52,883 nucleotides of DNA, taken from Chloroflexota bacterium. Its GTDB lineage: Bacteria; Chloroflexota; Anaerolineae; Aggregatilineales; Phototrophicaceae. The stretch is taken from positions 1 to 52,883 of the forward strand of contig WTGN01000074.1 in the NCBI GenBank assembly GCA_011523545.1, in the 5' to 3' direction. Each line of letters starts with the position of its first letter. The stretch's first letter is position 1. The notes under the pieces were generated by a model, which was not told the origin of the DNA, searched no databases, and saw nothing but the letters and a program-made list of their open reading frames with translations. Made by a program: the position numbers and the translations under genes. This document shows positions 44,757 to 52,883 of the stretch, in pieces.

Positions 44757-46015
44757 CCCGCTTCCGGCAGCATCGACAAATCCCATATCGCCGGCGGCGG
44801 CCACAGACCGTCATAGAGAACGGCTTCGGTGATCTCGAAAACTGCGAGTGACTGAGGATTGCCGCAATCGCCCGCATACGGTGACTCATCAAGGCAGGTC
44901 AGATCGCCTGTCACGCCGTCATAAGCTTCAACAGCGCTTATGGCATCGCGCATCGCCTGCCGTCCGATGAAGAGTGTGCCGTCGTCAGCCGCGAGCGCAA
45001 CCGTTTCGACCGCGTTCAAGACGAGATTGGTCGCGTCGTAGGCGTGGGCGTGGAAGCTGCTGGGTGGCGCCCCGCCAAATTTTGCTTCCCAAGCCTTCAG
45101 CAGCCCTTCGTAATCTTCACTCGTGATGTGCGGGCCCGACACGTACACCCCCAGCGCCGCTTCCCCGCTGTTGGGCGCGTAGGTATTGACCAGGGCTGAA
45201 TCAGCGACCAACAGAACTGTGCCCTCCAGGCCCGACGCGCTCGACAACTGGGCTGTAAGGAACTCGACTTCAGGCGGAAACAGTGGCGCGAACAAGACAT
45301 CCGGACCGCTCACAGCAACTTCAGTCAATATCGCGCTCATGTCGGCATCGCCGACGTTGAGGCTGCCCTCGAATACGACTTCCCCGCCCAATGATACAAA
45401 GACCTCGCGCATTACCGCGGCCAGGCTTTCAGAATAGGTGCCGCCGTCGTGTATGGTCGCCACTGTGCGCCCAGCTAGCACGTGATAAGCGAACTGGCCC
45501 GCCAACTCGCCCTGAAAGCGGTCATTTGCTGTGATTCGATAATAGCCGGGCCGCCAAACACCACCCGTTTCAATGTCCGCATTAGTGAGCGCCGGCGACG
45601 TGTTTGAAGGCGATATGGTCGACATGCCGGCTTCGCTGATGATAGGCAAAGCGCCCTGCGCCGCGCTGGAACAGCTGGGACCGATGATGCCGACGATGGT
45701 CGGATCAGCCGCCAATCGTTGCGCCGCTGCTTGCCCGCCTTCTGACGTGCACAGTTCGTCTTCAACGACCAGTACGATTTCGCGACCGAGCACCTCGCCG
45801 CCGCGGGCAATAATGGCAAGATCCATGCCGCCTTGCGAGTCCTCGCCGAAGAAGGCGTTTGCGCCGGAATGCGTAAACATCGCGCCGAGCACAATCGGAT
45901 CATCCGGGGCGACCTCGATGCAGCCAAGAGGATCTTTGCAATCGAAGGCTAAAACCGCTTGGACGAGACAGACCGCAATTGCCAGGATGGCTAAGCAGAA
46001 AACTTGCCGTTTCAT
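44753..46015 (-). CDS. Orphan branched-chain amino-acid-type ABC substrate-binding protein
   Basis: A 420-residue secreted binding protein of the LivJ/family 6 type. Residues 1-23 form a signal peptide (FCLAILAIAVCLVQAVLA). The mature chain has IVLGAMFTHSGANAFFGEDSQGGMDLAI, then VVEDELCTSEGGQAAAQRLAADPTIVGIIGPSCSSAAQGALPI and SPSNTSPALT, the classical Liv pattern. GGAG lies ahead of the ATG at 46015. Six cysteines are unusual for the family and may form disulfides. No LivHMGF genes accompany it, so it may serve a distant transporter or act as a sensor. It ends convergently on the FAD oxidoreductase gene. Confidence 0.92.
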   Translation of the reverse strand: MKRQVFCLAILAIAVCLVQAVLAFDCKDPLGCIEVAPDDPIVLGAMFTHSGANAFFGEDSQGGMDLAIIARGGEVLGREIVLVVEDELCTSEGGQAAAQRLAADPTIVGIIGPSCSSAAQGALPIISEAGMSTISPSNTSPALTNADIETGGVWRPGYYRITANDRFQGELAGQFAYHVLAGRTVATIHDGGTYSESLAAVMREVFVSLGGEVVFEGSLNVGDADMSAILTEVAVSGPDVLFAPLFPPEVEFLTAQLSSASGLEGTVLLVADSALVNTYAPNSGEAALGVYVSGPHITSEDYEGLLKAWEAKFGGAPPSSFHAHAYDATNLVLNAVETVALAADDGTLFIGRQAMRDAISAVEAYDGVTGDLTCLDESPYAGDCGNPQSLAVFEITEAVLYDGLWPPPAIWDLSMLPEAG

Positions 46016-46285
46016 TGTCCGCTCCGACTGTATTATAGATGGCTAATCCGCCGACATTGCCAGGAATGTACAGCAAGGCACCTGAGATTGGTAGACGATT
46101 TCAGTTTCTCTGCCAAGAGCTTGCTGCCGTCACGGCGCCTTCTACTGACGCGTGGATTCGCTTTACCCGCAAGGGAGGACGCGTTATCATGGTTGAGCAA
46201 ATCGGCGCAATATGGGCCTGAGCGTAATTGATCGCCACTGGCGCGAGTATGACGCCGCATACCCATCCCATTGGTTGGAGAGATA
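46016..46285. other. Divergent intergenic region without recognisable gene
   Basis: This 270-base gap separates the divergent binding protein and FG-GAP genes, so promoters for both must lie here. I see a short open frame at 46190 (10 codons) with a distant AGGGAGG but no support for translation. No clear repeats, hairpins or -35/-10 pair stand out. Confidence 0.4.
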
Positions 46286-47926
46286 ATGCATAAGCCACTA
46301 CGATACCTGTTGCTTGCGATTAACTTAGCGGCGCCACTGCTGATGACCGCCCAGCCCGACCAGCCCATCTTCCGTGATGTGAGCGCCGAAGCCGGCATCA
46401 GCGCGAGCCACCGCGCCATCTGGGACGACAAGGAGGCGATGCAAGGCTACCTCGCCATCGGGCAGGCCTGGGGCGATTTTGACCGCGACGGCTGGCCTGA
46501 TCTCTTCGTCACCGGCAATCTGGACCCCAACCGGCTCTATCGCAATGAGGGCGACGGGACCTTTTCGGTCTCGCCGCATTCGGAACTGCTCAGCCTGCCC
46601 GATGTGCCAAGCGGCGGCGCCACCTGGGCCGACTACGACAACGACGGCTGGCCCGATCTCTACATCGTCAATAACGGCGCGAACCGCCTGTTCCACAACG
46701 ACCGCGGCGCCGGTTTCAGCGATGTGACCGCCGTGGCCGGCGTCGGCGATATTGGCAAGGGCACATCGGCCGCCTGGGGCGATTATGACAACGACGGCCG
46801 GCTTGACCTCTACGTAACCAACTGGTCTTGCTACCCTGAATGCGAACCGGTCGATTTCAGCGCGCAGGCTGACCGGCTCTACCACAACAATGGCGATGGC
46901 AGCTTCACCGATGTCACGCTGACGCTCGACTACGCCTTCACGCTGGGCGCCGGTTTCGCGCCCGCCTTCCTTGATTACGATGGTGATGGCGACCAGGATA
47001 TCTACGTCGTCAATGACAAGCTGCAGAACGCAATCGGCAATGTGCTCTGGCGCAACGACGGCGCCGGCTGCGGGCATTGGTGCTGGACGAACGCGTCAAG
47101 CGAAAGCAACGCTGACCTGCTCATCAACGGCATGGGCCTTGACGCGAGCGATTATGACAACGACGGCGATCTCGATCTTTACATCACCGATATGGTCTAC
47201 ACGATGTATCTGCTGCGGAATGACGATGGCGCCTTCCGCAGCCGCGCCCATTCGGCCGGCGTCGCCATCAACCTGGGGCCGGACGCCGGCGTCGGCTGGG
47301 GGGCCGCTTTTTTTGATTTCGACAATGACGGCTGGCAAGACCTCTATGTCGCCTCAACCGAATATTTCCAGACCTTCCCCGAGTTGGAGACCACTTTTAT
47401 GAATCCGCGCGCCGACGCCCTCTTCCACAACAACGGACGCAGCGGCTTCAACGATGTCAGCGCGCGCAGCGGCATCGACGAAGCGCTGCCGACCTTGGGC
47501 GTCGCCTATGCCGATTATGACCGCGATGGCGATCTCGATCTGGTGACGGGCAATTGGAACAGCGGCTACCGCCTCTATCAGAATCAGAGCGGCGGCAATC
47601 GCTGGCTGTCCCTGGACCTGCGAGGAGACGACCCCTCGCAAAACCCCTCCCGCTACTATCCGGCAGGCGCCTCACTGGTGAATCGTGATGCCGTTGGCAC
47701 ACAGGTTTACCTGCGCACGGCGGACGGAGATACGCAGATGCAAGTTGTCCGCATTGGCGCCGGGCTGGGCGGCACCAATCAACTCGAATTGCACTTTGGC
47801 TTGGGCGCCGCCTCAAGCGCGGACTTGCGCATCGTCTGGAGCAATGGCGACGAATGTGGCTTCAGCGGCCTGCCGGCCAATCAGCGCCTGCGGATTCAGT
47901 ATAAAGTTACCGCCGGCTGCGGCTAG
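46286..47926 (+). CDS. Secreted FG-GAP/VCBS repeat protein with ASPIC/UnbV C-terminal domain (CRTAC1-like)
   Basis: A 546-residue extracellular protein. The ATG at 46286 with GGAGAG just ahead is preferred to the TTG at 46271. Residues 1-22 are a signal peptide. Seven calcium-binding D-x-D-x-DG-x-x-D loops follow (DFDRDGWPD, DYDNDGWPD, DYDNDGRLD, DYDGDGDQD, DYDNDGDLD, DFDNDGWQD, DYDRDGDLD), fitting a seven-bladed integrin-alpha-like propeller. The C-terminal 110 residues with GTQVYLRTADGDTQMQVVRIG and LHFGLGAASSADLRIVWSNG form the ASPIC/UnbV domain. Homologues include animal cartilage acidic protein CRTAC1 and many marine bacterial surface proteins; likely roles are adhesion or carbohydrate binding. 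No partner gene is apparent. Confidence 0.92.
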   Translation: MHKPLRYLLLAINLAAPLLMTAQPDQPIFRDVSAEAGISASHRAIWDDKEAMQGYLAIGQAWGDFDRDGWPDLFVTGNLDPNRLYRNEGDGTFSVSPHSELLSLPDVPSGGATWADYDNDGWPDLYIVNNGANRLFHNDRGAGFSDVTAVAGVGDIGKGTSAAWGDYDNDGRLDLYVTNWSCYPECEPVDFSAQADRLYHNNGDGSFTDVTLTLDYAFTLGAGFAPAFLDYDGDGDQDIYVVNDKLQNAIGNVLWRNDGAGCGHWCWTNASSESNADLLINGMGLDASDYDNDGDLDLYITDMVYTMYLLRNDDGAFRSRAHSAGVAINLGPDAGVGWGAAFFDFDNDGWQDLYVASTEYFQTFPELETTFMNPRADALFHNNGRSGFNDVSARSGIDEALPTLGVAYADYDRDGDLDLVTGNWNSGYRLYQNQSGGNRWLSLDLRGDDPSQNPSRYYPAGASLVNRDAVGTQVYLRTADGDTQMQVVRIGAGLGGTNQLELHFGLGAASSADLRIVWSNGDECGFSGLPANQRLRIQYKVTAGCG

Positions 47927-48000
47927 AATTTCGCCACCGAGGTGCAGAAGTAGTTCCAAGTAAATCATGCGAAACATGTTTTGCGATTTATGGCTGCAAT

Positions 48001-48021
48001 GGGCGAGCCACCGGCTCGGCC
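48001..48021. repeat. GGGCGA/TCG palindromic repeat element
   Basis: GGGCGAGCC and GGCTCGGCC pair around ACC with one mismatch, followed by GTAC. It lies in the 174-base gap between the convergent FG-GAP and sulfatase genes, a possible bidirectional terminator position. Confidence 0.65.
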
Positions 48022-48100
48022 GTACAACGATTCGTAAATATGGCGAGTTACTTCAGAATGGGATTGTTCGCATTACTTGATTGGTACTGCTGAGAAGAGC

Positions 48101-49564
48101 CTAGCGCACATCCGTCTTGTAAGGCACCACATCGCAGGTCTCTTGATACCAGGTCAACGTGCGCTCGCGCAGTTCGGCCAGAACAGCCGCGTAGGCCGGG
48201 TCGTCGATTCGATTCCGTTCCTCGCCCGGGTCGCGCCGCAAATCGTATAGCTCGTCAGTCTCGTACAAGCGGCGGACATACTTGAAATCACGCGTCCGGC
48301 ACATCGCCGCTTTGCTGTGCTCGCCGGCTTCGCTCCCTTGCAGCTGAACGCGCGGCCAGTAGAGCCCGCTGGGATCGTAAAAGGACGGGCTGTCCTTCTC
48401 CATCGCCTGCTCTTCGCCATAGCGCCGGCCGCCCTCGCAGAAGACGGCATCCCGGCCATCATGCTCCGCGCCAGCGATCAGCCCCGTCAGCGAGCGCCCA
48501 AAGTGATCGTAGCCCGGCTTGATGCCCGCCCATTCGTAGGCGGTCGCCGTGAAGTCAATCAACTCCACCAACTGGTCGCGGATGCCCGGCTGGATTTGCG
48601 CTTCCGCCGGCGGCTTGACGATCAGCGGCACGCGCGTCAGGCAGTCTTCGAATGTATTCTGCGTCTTCTCCACCAGGCCGTAATCGCCGGTGAAATCGCC
48701 ATGGTCGGAGAAGAAGAAGATCGCGCTCTCATCGTAGATGCCGCGCTCATTCAAGGCGGCGACCAGCTTACCGAACTGCGCGTCGACGCGGGCGCACATG
48801 CCATAATAAGTCGCGCGCAACTCGGTGAAACGCGCCTCGCTCCAGCCCTGCAAGCGCTGCCGCTCGTATATACCGGCGACGAGGCTCGGCTTTTTCTCCC
48901 AATCCGGCGCGGGAATGCGCTGCGGAAGCGCGGCCCGGTCGATGCAGCTGTACCAGGGATCTTCCACGCCATAGGGCGGATGCGGGTAGCTTAGGGGCAG
49001 ATAAATGCAAAGCGGTTGATCGTCCGGCGCGCTGCGAATCAGATCGACCGCGCCATCGACCATCGCCCAATCGTTGTCGTAGTAGACGTCGCCGGGAGCG
49101 GTGTCAAGACGGCCAGCGTAGAAAGAATAATAGTTGTCGCCGGCGGGGTCGCCACGCCACTCGTCAGCGCGATGCAGGTTCGGCCGCAATTCGCCCGGCG
49201 CTTCGTATTTGACATCGCAATAGTCAGCGAATCCATTCTGCCGCGGCACGAGGTCGTTTTTGCCGCCCCACCAGACAAAGTAGCCGCTGTCCTTGAGCAG
49301 CTTGAGCAAGACGGGCTCGTCGGGCTGCAGCATGTGGAACATGGTGCGGTGGCCGCGGACGTGCGGATACCAGCCGGTCATGAAGGAGCAGCGGCTCGGC
49401 GTGCAGACGGGATTCTGGCAAAAGGCGTAACGAAAGGAGACGGCGTCATGCTCAATGATCTGGTCGAGGTTGGGCGTGACCGCGGCCGGATTGCCCAGGT
49501 GGCCCATGACATCGCCGCGCCATTGGTCGGGGTTGAAGATGATGATGTGTGGCTTCTTGGGCAT
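48101..49564 (-). CDS. Sulfatase (arylsulfatase family), no signal peptide
   Basis: A 487-residue sulfatase. The start is ATG 49562-49564 with AAAGGA 7 bases ahead, giving MPKKPHIIIFNPDQWRGD; the frame to 49585 is not needed. The formylglycine motif is canonical, C54 in CTPSRCSFMTG. Metal and catalytic residues appear in FFSDHGDFTGDYG and LPLSYPHPPYG. It differs considerably from the sulfatase at 33288. The absence of a signal peptide suggests cytosolic desulfation, although a maturation enzyme must then act in the cytosol. It lies 24 bases after the toxin gene with the same orientation, probably by chance. Confidence 0.93.
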   Translation of the reverse strand: MPKKPHIIIFNPDQWRGDVMGHLGNPAAVTPNLDQIIEHDAVSFRYAFCQNPVCTPSRCSFMTGWYPHVRGHRTMFHMLQPDEPVLLKLLKDSGYFVWWGGKNDLVPRQNGFADYCDVKYEAPGELRPNLHRADEWRGDPAGDNYYSFYAGRLDTAPGDVYYDNDWAMVDGAVDLIRSAPDDQPLCIYLPLSYPHPPYGVEDPWYSCIDRAALPQRIPAPDWEKKPSLVAGIYERQRLQGWSEARFTELRATYYGMCARVDAQFGKLVAALNERGIYDESAIFFFSDHGDFTGDYGLVEKTQNTFEDCLTRVPLIVKPPAEAQIQPGIRDQLVELIDFTATAYEWAGIKPGYDHFGRSLTGLIAGAEHDGRDAVFCEGGRRYGEEQAMEKDSPSFYDPSGLYWPRVQLQGSEAGEHSKAAMCRTRDFKYVRRLYETDELYDLRRDPGEERNRIDDPAYAAVLAELRERTLTWYQETCDVVPYKTDVR

Positions 49565-49588
49565 GGCGCATTCCTTTGGGCGCAAACC

Positions 49589-49993
49589 TTAGGCGGCCGT
49601 CCAATCTTCAATGGCGAGATTCGGAACCCGGTTGAAGTGTCGGATGTTATGGGTGACGAGCGTCAGATTGTGGACCAAGGCAATGGCGGCGATTTGCATG
49701 TCCAATTCCTCTATCAGATTTCCGCCGCGTTTCAATTCTGCATAGATTTCGCCGTATTTGCCCGCTGCACGATCGTCAAAAGGCAGGCTTATGAATTGTC
49801 GCAGGAAGGAATCCTGCTCGGCTCGGGATCTTGCCGGATTATGGCTACCACTAGAACCGGCATACATCTCACACTTTGTAACCGCACTGACGACAATGTC
49901 TGACGCGAATTGCCGATGAATATTCTCGCGTACTTCGGGTTGAAAACCGTTGATATAGTAGATGCAGATATCGGTATCCAGCAGATACCTCAT
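49589..49993 (-). CDS. vapC: PIN-domain toxin, VapC family
   Basis: A 134-residue PIN-domain protein. Acidic active-site residues are D6 (YLLDTDICI), E42 (KCEMYAG), D98 (EELDMQIAA) and a fourth Asp/Asn in THNIRHFNRV. The family cleaves tRNA or rRNA at specific sites and is neutralised by the cognate antitoxin. Its ATG at 49993 overlaps the antitoxin stop as ATGA, the standard coupled arrangement. Length and ending are normal, so the toxin should be active. Confidence 0.92.
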   Translation of the reverse strand: MRYLLDTDICIYYINGFQPEVRENIHRQFASDIVVSAVTKCEMYAGSSGSHNPARSRAEQDSFLRQFISLPFDDRAAGKYGEIYAELKRGGNLIEELDMQIAAIALVHNLTLVTHNIRHFNRVPNLAIEDWTAA

Positions 49994-50268
49994 TCTATGC
50001 TCTCCGGCTCGCGTTCCTTAAATCTTTCCGGCAATTCAATGGGATCATCCGCCAAGCTTCCATAAGTCATATCAATAAACTCCTCCCAGGACACGTCTTT
50101 GAACGCTTCCCGTCTGATGCCGTATTGCAGCGCTCGGCTCAGGTACTCTAAGAGTTGCGCTTGTTCTTCCAGGGTCAGCTTATGCATTGCAGCTACAACA
50201 TCCATCAGCGCGCTATTCGACCCGGTTGCCACTTCGTCTGATGCCTTCTCCGTCGTCAAATCAGCCAT
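49990..50268 (-). CDS. Putative antitoxin partner of the PIN-domain toxin
   Basis: A 92-residue acidic protein directly upstream of the toxin, stop and start overlapping (ATGA). AAAGGGCA lies ahead of the ATG at 50268. I see a helical central part (VVAAMHKLTLEEQAQLLEYLSRAL) and an acidic C-terminal tail (DDPIELPERFKEREPESIE), as expected for a neutralising antitoxin, but no clear ribbon-helix-helix or AbrB motif. The role is inferred from position; the family is not assigned. Confidence 0.75.
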   Translation of the reverse strand: MADLTTEKASDEVATGSNSALMDVVAAMHKLTLEEQAQLLEYLSRALQYGIRREAFKDVSWEEFIDMTYGSLADDPIELPERFKEREPESIE

Positions 50269-50395
50269 GTACTATGCCCTTTCCCTTGCGCCATTAAACC
50301 CTGCCGATTCCTCGCTTTGCCAAGGTCTATGCCGCTTCAATTATAACTTGGCGTGATTTACTTTCCAAGATGGTATAGAGACTGAGGCTTGTGGC

Positions 50396-51499
50396 TCACA
50401 ACAAATCCCCCGGCAGCGGCGCATAATCCACATCATAGCCAAAGGCGCGCGGGCCGACGACCGCCAGGGCCTCGGGCGTCTTCAGCTCCTTGGGCGCCGG
50501 CAGCGCCAAGACCGCCACGCGCATGCCATAACGCAGCGACTCGGTGCCGATCGGCTCGCCGTCGTCGAGCGTAAGCAGCGTAATCAGATCTGGCACAGTG
50601 CACAAGACCTCGCCACTGCCGCGCGCGATCAGATTCTCGTTTTGAAACTCGATTTCGAGATTCTGCCGCAAAGCGTGCGGGTTTCGTTGTGAAGCATTAA
50701 ATGGGCTGATGACGAGCTTCCCGCGAGCGAAACCCTGCACCGTCCGCCGCTCGACATCGATGATCTTGCCGCTGAAGAGGACTTTTCCATTGCATAGCGC
50801 CGCCACAGTTTCAGCTGGCTCCATGCTGCGCGCCCGGCATTTCAAGACAGCGTCGCCGATGCGCTTGGCCAGGCTGAGCGTGTCGCGGATGATGGTCGCT
50901 TTCAATTCGGCGCCGGTCATCACCGGCATGACGAGCGCTGCCGAGCCGCCCATCTCGATGGTCAAGCTGCGGGCGAATTCCTCCGCTTGCCGCGCCGAAT
51001 CGATGCGCGGGAAGATGGCGACATTGCCGTGCGAATCGGCCAGGGCAAAAGGCGCGGGCGCAACGCCATAAATCATGAAGGTATCCATATCCAGCTCGGG
51101 AAAGGCGCGCCCCATGCCATCGCCGTCTACAACAGGCAGGCCGCATTGCAGCGCCGTGATCATGGGGCCGAGGGCGTTGCCGCCGCCGATCTCGCCGATG
51201 ACGATGGCGTGCATCTCTTGCCGCAGGTGGGCCTCCAGGGCGCGGACGGCTCGCTTGATCTCCTGCCCTTCTTGCAGCTTTTCGTTGCTGACGGTTGGCG
51301 CGCCCATGCCGCCAACGGCGCAGACCAGCGCGTCATCCGGCACATCGTCCGCTTGAATGATGGTGACCGGCCCGCCGCGCCGCTTCAACTCGTTGTTCAG
51401 CCGGAGGCGGTTGAGATAGGTGCTGCCGCCGCCGCCCGTGCCGAGTACCCCGGCGCCGATGGCGATGGCTTGGGTGTCGTCGAGGGTGACTTGGTTCAT
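50396..51499 (-). CDS. DUF917-family protein (copy 1)
   Basis: A 367-residue member of the DUF917 family. The N-terminal glycine-rich IAIGAGVLGTGGGGSTYLN and the later VVDGDGMGRAFPELDM are family-defining. Some DUF917 proteins are linked to hydantoin or thiohydantoin metabolism and often occur beside or fused to hydantoinase A, but biochemical roles are poorly established. The ATG at 51497-51499 (MNQVTLDD) is preferred to a TTG at 51511. It is paralogous to the next gene (51778), sharing the GGGG loop and the DG/CDGMGRAFPE block, and lies 278 bases downstream of it. Confidence 0.9.
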   Translation of the reverse strand: MNQVTLDDTQAIAIGAGVLGTGGGGSTYLNRLRLNNELKRRGGPVTIIQADDVPDDALVCAVGGMGAPTVSNEKLQEGQEIKRAVRALEAHLRQEMHAIVIGEIGGGNALGPMITALQCGLPVVDGDGMGRAFPELDMDTFMIYGVAPAPFALADSHGNVAIFPRIDSARQAEEFARSLTIEMGGSAALVMPVMTGAELKATIIRDTLSLAKRIGDAVLKCRARSMEPAETVAALCNGKVLFSGKIIDVERRTVQGFARGKLVISPFNASQRNPHALRQNLEIEFQNENLIARGSGEVLCTVPDLITLLTLDDGEPIGTESLRYGMRVAVLALPAPKELKTPEALAVVGPRAFGYDVDYAPLPGDLL

Positions 51500-51777
51500 G
51501 GGCGAAAGCAACCTCGGAGCGTGTACCGGTAAAGCGTAGAAAGCAATCTTAATTTTACCACCGAGTGTACCGAGTTAAATGAGGGCGCGGAGCGATGTTT
51601 TCATTCGTCACGAATCTCGCCAAATCGGCAAATGGAAGGGGCGACTTATCAAATCGCCCGCAAGCGCGAGCCATTGCCAGCGCCCGCGTTTCGGCGAAAG
51701 GCCTCTACACACTTCGTTTATCGCGGGTTCATTATGTTATGGGACCCAAGACCTGGCTTGTGTGAGCCTGCGGCGAA
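51500..51777. other. Intergenic gap with repeats
   Basis: This 278-base gap between the two DUF917 genes contains ACCACCGAGTGTACCGAG-type sequence (51557-51574) and one GGGCGA/TCGCCC element (51638-51659). I see no gene with a credible start. Short open frames on the plus strand are shadows. Confidence 0.5.
51638..51659. repeat. GGGCGA/TCGCCC repeat element with long loop
   Basis: GGGGCGA (51638-51644) and TCGCCC (51654-51659) pair around CTTATCAAA. It belongs to the same family as the other intergenic palindromes but lacks stem extension beyond 6 bases. Confidence 0.6.
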
Positions 51778-52857
51778 TCATCCAAAGCGCTCCTCAACCG
51801 GCACATAGTCGACATCGTAGCCGAAGTAGCGCGGATGAGCGAGTTCCAGCGCGGCCGGCGCCCGCCATTGTGGCGCGCAGGGGAAGGCGATGACGGCGAC
51901 GCGCATGCCATAGCGCAGGGCTTCGGTTGTGATCGGCTCGCCGGTTTCGCTATCGAGCACGGCGATCAAATCGGGCACGGTGGCGGCGAATTCGCCATCA
52001 ACGCGCACCGCCAAGTGCTCGTTCTGAAATTCAAGCAGAAGCTCCTGCCCGCCGAAATCGCCCGTGCCGGCCATCTTGGCATCGCCGCGATTCCAGCCGC
52101 CTTCGATGCGCCGGTCAACATCGGTGATCTTGCCGCGAAAGATGAGAAAACCGCCGACCGCCTGGCGCACGGCGTCGACCGGATTGGCTTCTTCGCGGCG
52201 GGCATTGCGCACGGTCTGGCCAATTTCTTCCGCCAGCGTGATCGTGCCGTGAATCGCCGCTTCTTTCAGTTGCTTCACGGTCGCCGAATAGAGCGCGATC
52301 ATGCCTTCGGCGCCCATGTGCACAACGCAGGAGCGGGCGAATGTCTCGACCCAGTGGTTGCTGACCGTGTCCATCAGCAGGACATTGCCGCGCTCGTCGG
52401 CCATGGCGAAGGGGCTGGCGGTGATGCCATGGGCGGTGAAGATCGTCATCTGGATTTCGGGGAAGGCGCGGCCCATGCCATCGCAATCGACCATCGGGAT
52501 GCGCAGGCGGGCGGCGACATAAATTGGCATGATAGAATTGAGCCCGCCCGCTTCGATGCTCATCGTGCCGCGCGGTTTACGCCCCGAATACTTGCCCAGC
52601 GCTTCAAAGGCTCGGATCATGTCGTCGCCGGCCGGCAGCTTTTCCACGATGACGATCGGCGCGCCCATACCCGCCGATGGCACGATCAGGTCGTCATCAT
52701 CGAGTTCGTCGAGGGTGTACAACTCTACCGGCCCGTATTGCCGCACCGCTTCCCGCGCCATCAACTTGCCGACGTAGGGGTCGCCGCCGCCGCCCGTGCC
52801 CAGCACCGCAGCGCCCAGGGCGATGTCTTCGATTTCTTGTTCGCGTAAGAGTCGCAT
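51778..52857 (-). CDS. DUF917-family protein (copy 2)
   Basis: A 359-residue DUF917 protein. The N-terminal EIEDIALGAAVLGTGGGGDPYVG and VDCDGMGRAFPEIQMTIF are characteristic. It is clearly longer in the middle loop than copy 1 (KITDVDRRIEGGWNRGDAKMAG). The start ATG at 52857 is close to the right edge and no upstream gene can be seen. The family is thought to act with hydantoinase-type enzymes; those in this window lie 42 kb away. Two paralogues in tandem suggest either two substrates or a heteromer. Confidence 0.9.
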   Translation of the reverse strand: MRLLREQEIEDIALGAAVLGTGGGGDPYVGKLMAREAVRQYGPVELYTLDELDDDDLIVPSAGMGAPIVIVEKLPAGDDMIRAFEALGKYSGRKPRGTMSIEAGGLNSIMPIYVAARLRIPMVDCDGMGRAFPEIQMTIFTAHGITASPFAMADERGNVLLMDTVSNHWVETFARSCVVHMGAEGMIALYSATVKQLKEAAIHGTITLAEEIGQTVRNARREEANPVDAVRQAVGGFLIFRGKITDVDRRIEGGWNRGDAKMAGTGDFGGQELLLEFQNEHLAVRVDGEFAATVPDLIAVLDSETGEPITTEALRYGMRVAVIAFPCAPQWRAPAALELAHPRYFGYDVDYVPVEERFG

Positions 52858-52866
52858 ATTCTCGTA

Positions 52867-52883
52867 CCCCCATCCCCCAGCCC
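52867..52883. repeat. Possible C-rich repeat, cut by window edge
   Basis: CCCC, CATCCCCC and AGCCC at the edge match one arm of the C/G-rich elements at 10249-10310 and 25659-25700 (complement GGGGGATGGGG). It cannot be confirmed because the other arm is outside. Confidence 0.4.

Noticed and set aside
43092..44804. 570-codon minus-strand open frame
   Set aside because: It is antisense to the FAD oxidoreductase, which has a strong ribosome binding site and conserved flavin motifs.
46190..46222. Ten-codon open frame with upstream AGGGAGG as a leader peptide
   Set aside because: Spacing of the AGGGAGG is long and there is no attenuator-like structure or regulatory amino acid run behind it.

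Overview
The window is GC-rich, densely coded bacterial chromosome. It carries about 38 protein genes, no rRNA, tRNA, CRISPR array, transposase or phage gene, and no gap above 300 bases. Gene content is that of a heterotroph scavenging diverse organic molecules: five transport systems or binding proteins, four phytanoyl-CoA-dioxygenase-like enzymes, two GMC and two FAD-type oxidoreductases, two sulfatases, a hydantoinase/oxoprolinase pair and a 2-oxoacid dehydrogenase. Together with abundant short palindromic intergenic repeats, this resembles uncultured marine or host-associated Chloroflexota (Anaerolineae-like) or Poribacteria-type lineages. No marker gene is present, so this is a weak inference.

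Region 1 (1-11885, all minus strand): a peptide-type ABC importer (binding protein, DppB-like and DppC-like permeases, no ATPase) interleaved with hydantoinase A and B subunits and an Asp/Glu/hydantoin racemase, followed by an M24 peptidase and three phytanoyl-CoA dioxygenase-like genes, two of them a tandem duplication. The likely theme is uptake and opening of cyclic amides or small peptides. Region 2 (11928-15723): a GH32 fructosidase, 6-phospho-3-hexuloisomerase and 3-hexulose-6-phosphate synthase on the minus strand, divergent from a ribokinase. Region 3 (15958-21469, plus strand): an osmoprotectant (YehZYXW/OpuC-like) ABC importer with two unusual, enlarged permeases.

Region 4 (21466-32749, minus strand) reads in transcription order: E2 acyltransferase, fused E1 alpha-beta dehydrogenase, SorC-type regulator, an RPE-like TIM-barrel protein, a Gfo/Idh/MocA dehydrogenase, a GMC oxidoreductase, a ROK kinase and a second GMC oxidoreductase. 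A perfect 14-bp palindrome lies just ahead of the first gene. It looks like a regulated sugar- or polyol-oxidation pathway of unknown substrate and is the best candidate here for an undescribed catabolic system.

Region 5 (33288-38133, minus strand): a sugar ABC importer (binding protein, MalF and MalG types, no ATPase) whose last permease stop overlaps the start of a sulfatase gene without a signal peptide, suggesting import and cytosolic desulfation of a sulfated compound. Region 6 (38349-44756, mostly plus strand): three proteins of unknown function, two FAD-dependent oxidoreductases and a phytanoyl-CoA dioxygenase-like protein. Region 7 (44753-52857): an orphan branched-chain-amino-acid-type binding protein, a secreted CRTAC1-like FG-GAP protein, a second sulfatase, a VapBC-like toxin-antitoxin pair and two DUF917 genes.

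Short repeats run through the window. One family, with core GGGCGA...TCGCCC ending in CCTAC, occupies many intergenic gaps and twice supplies a gene's stop codon. A second 35-bp element lies in the same reading frame inside two unrelated genes, the GMC oxidoreductase at 21466 and the sulfatase at 33288.
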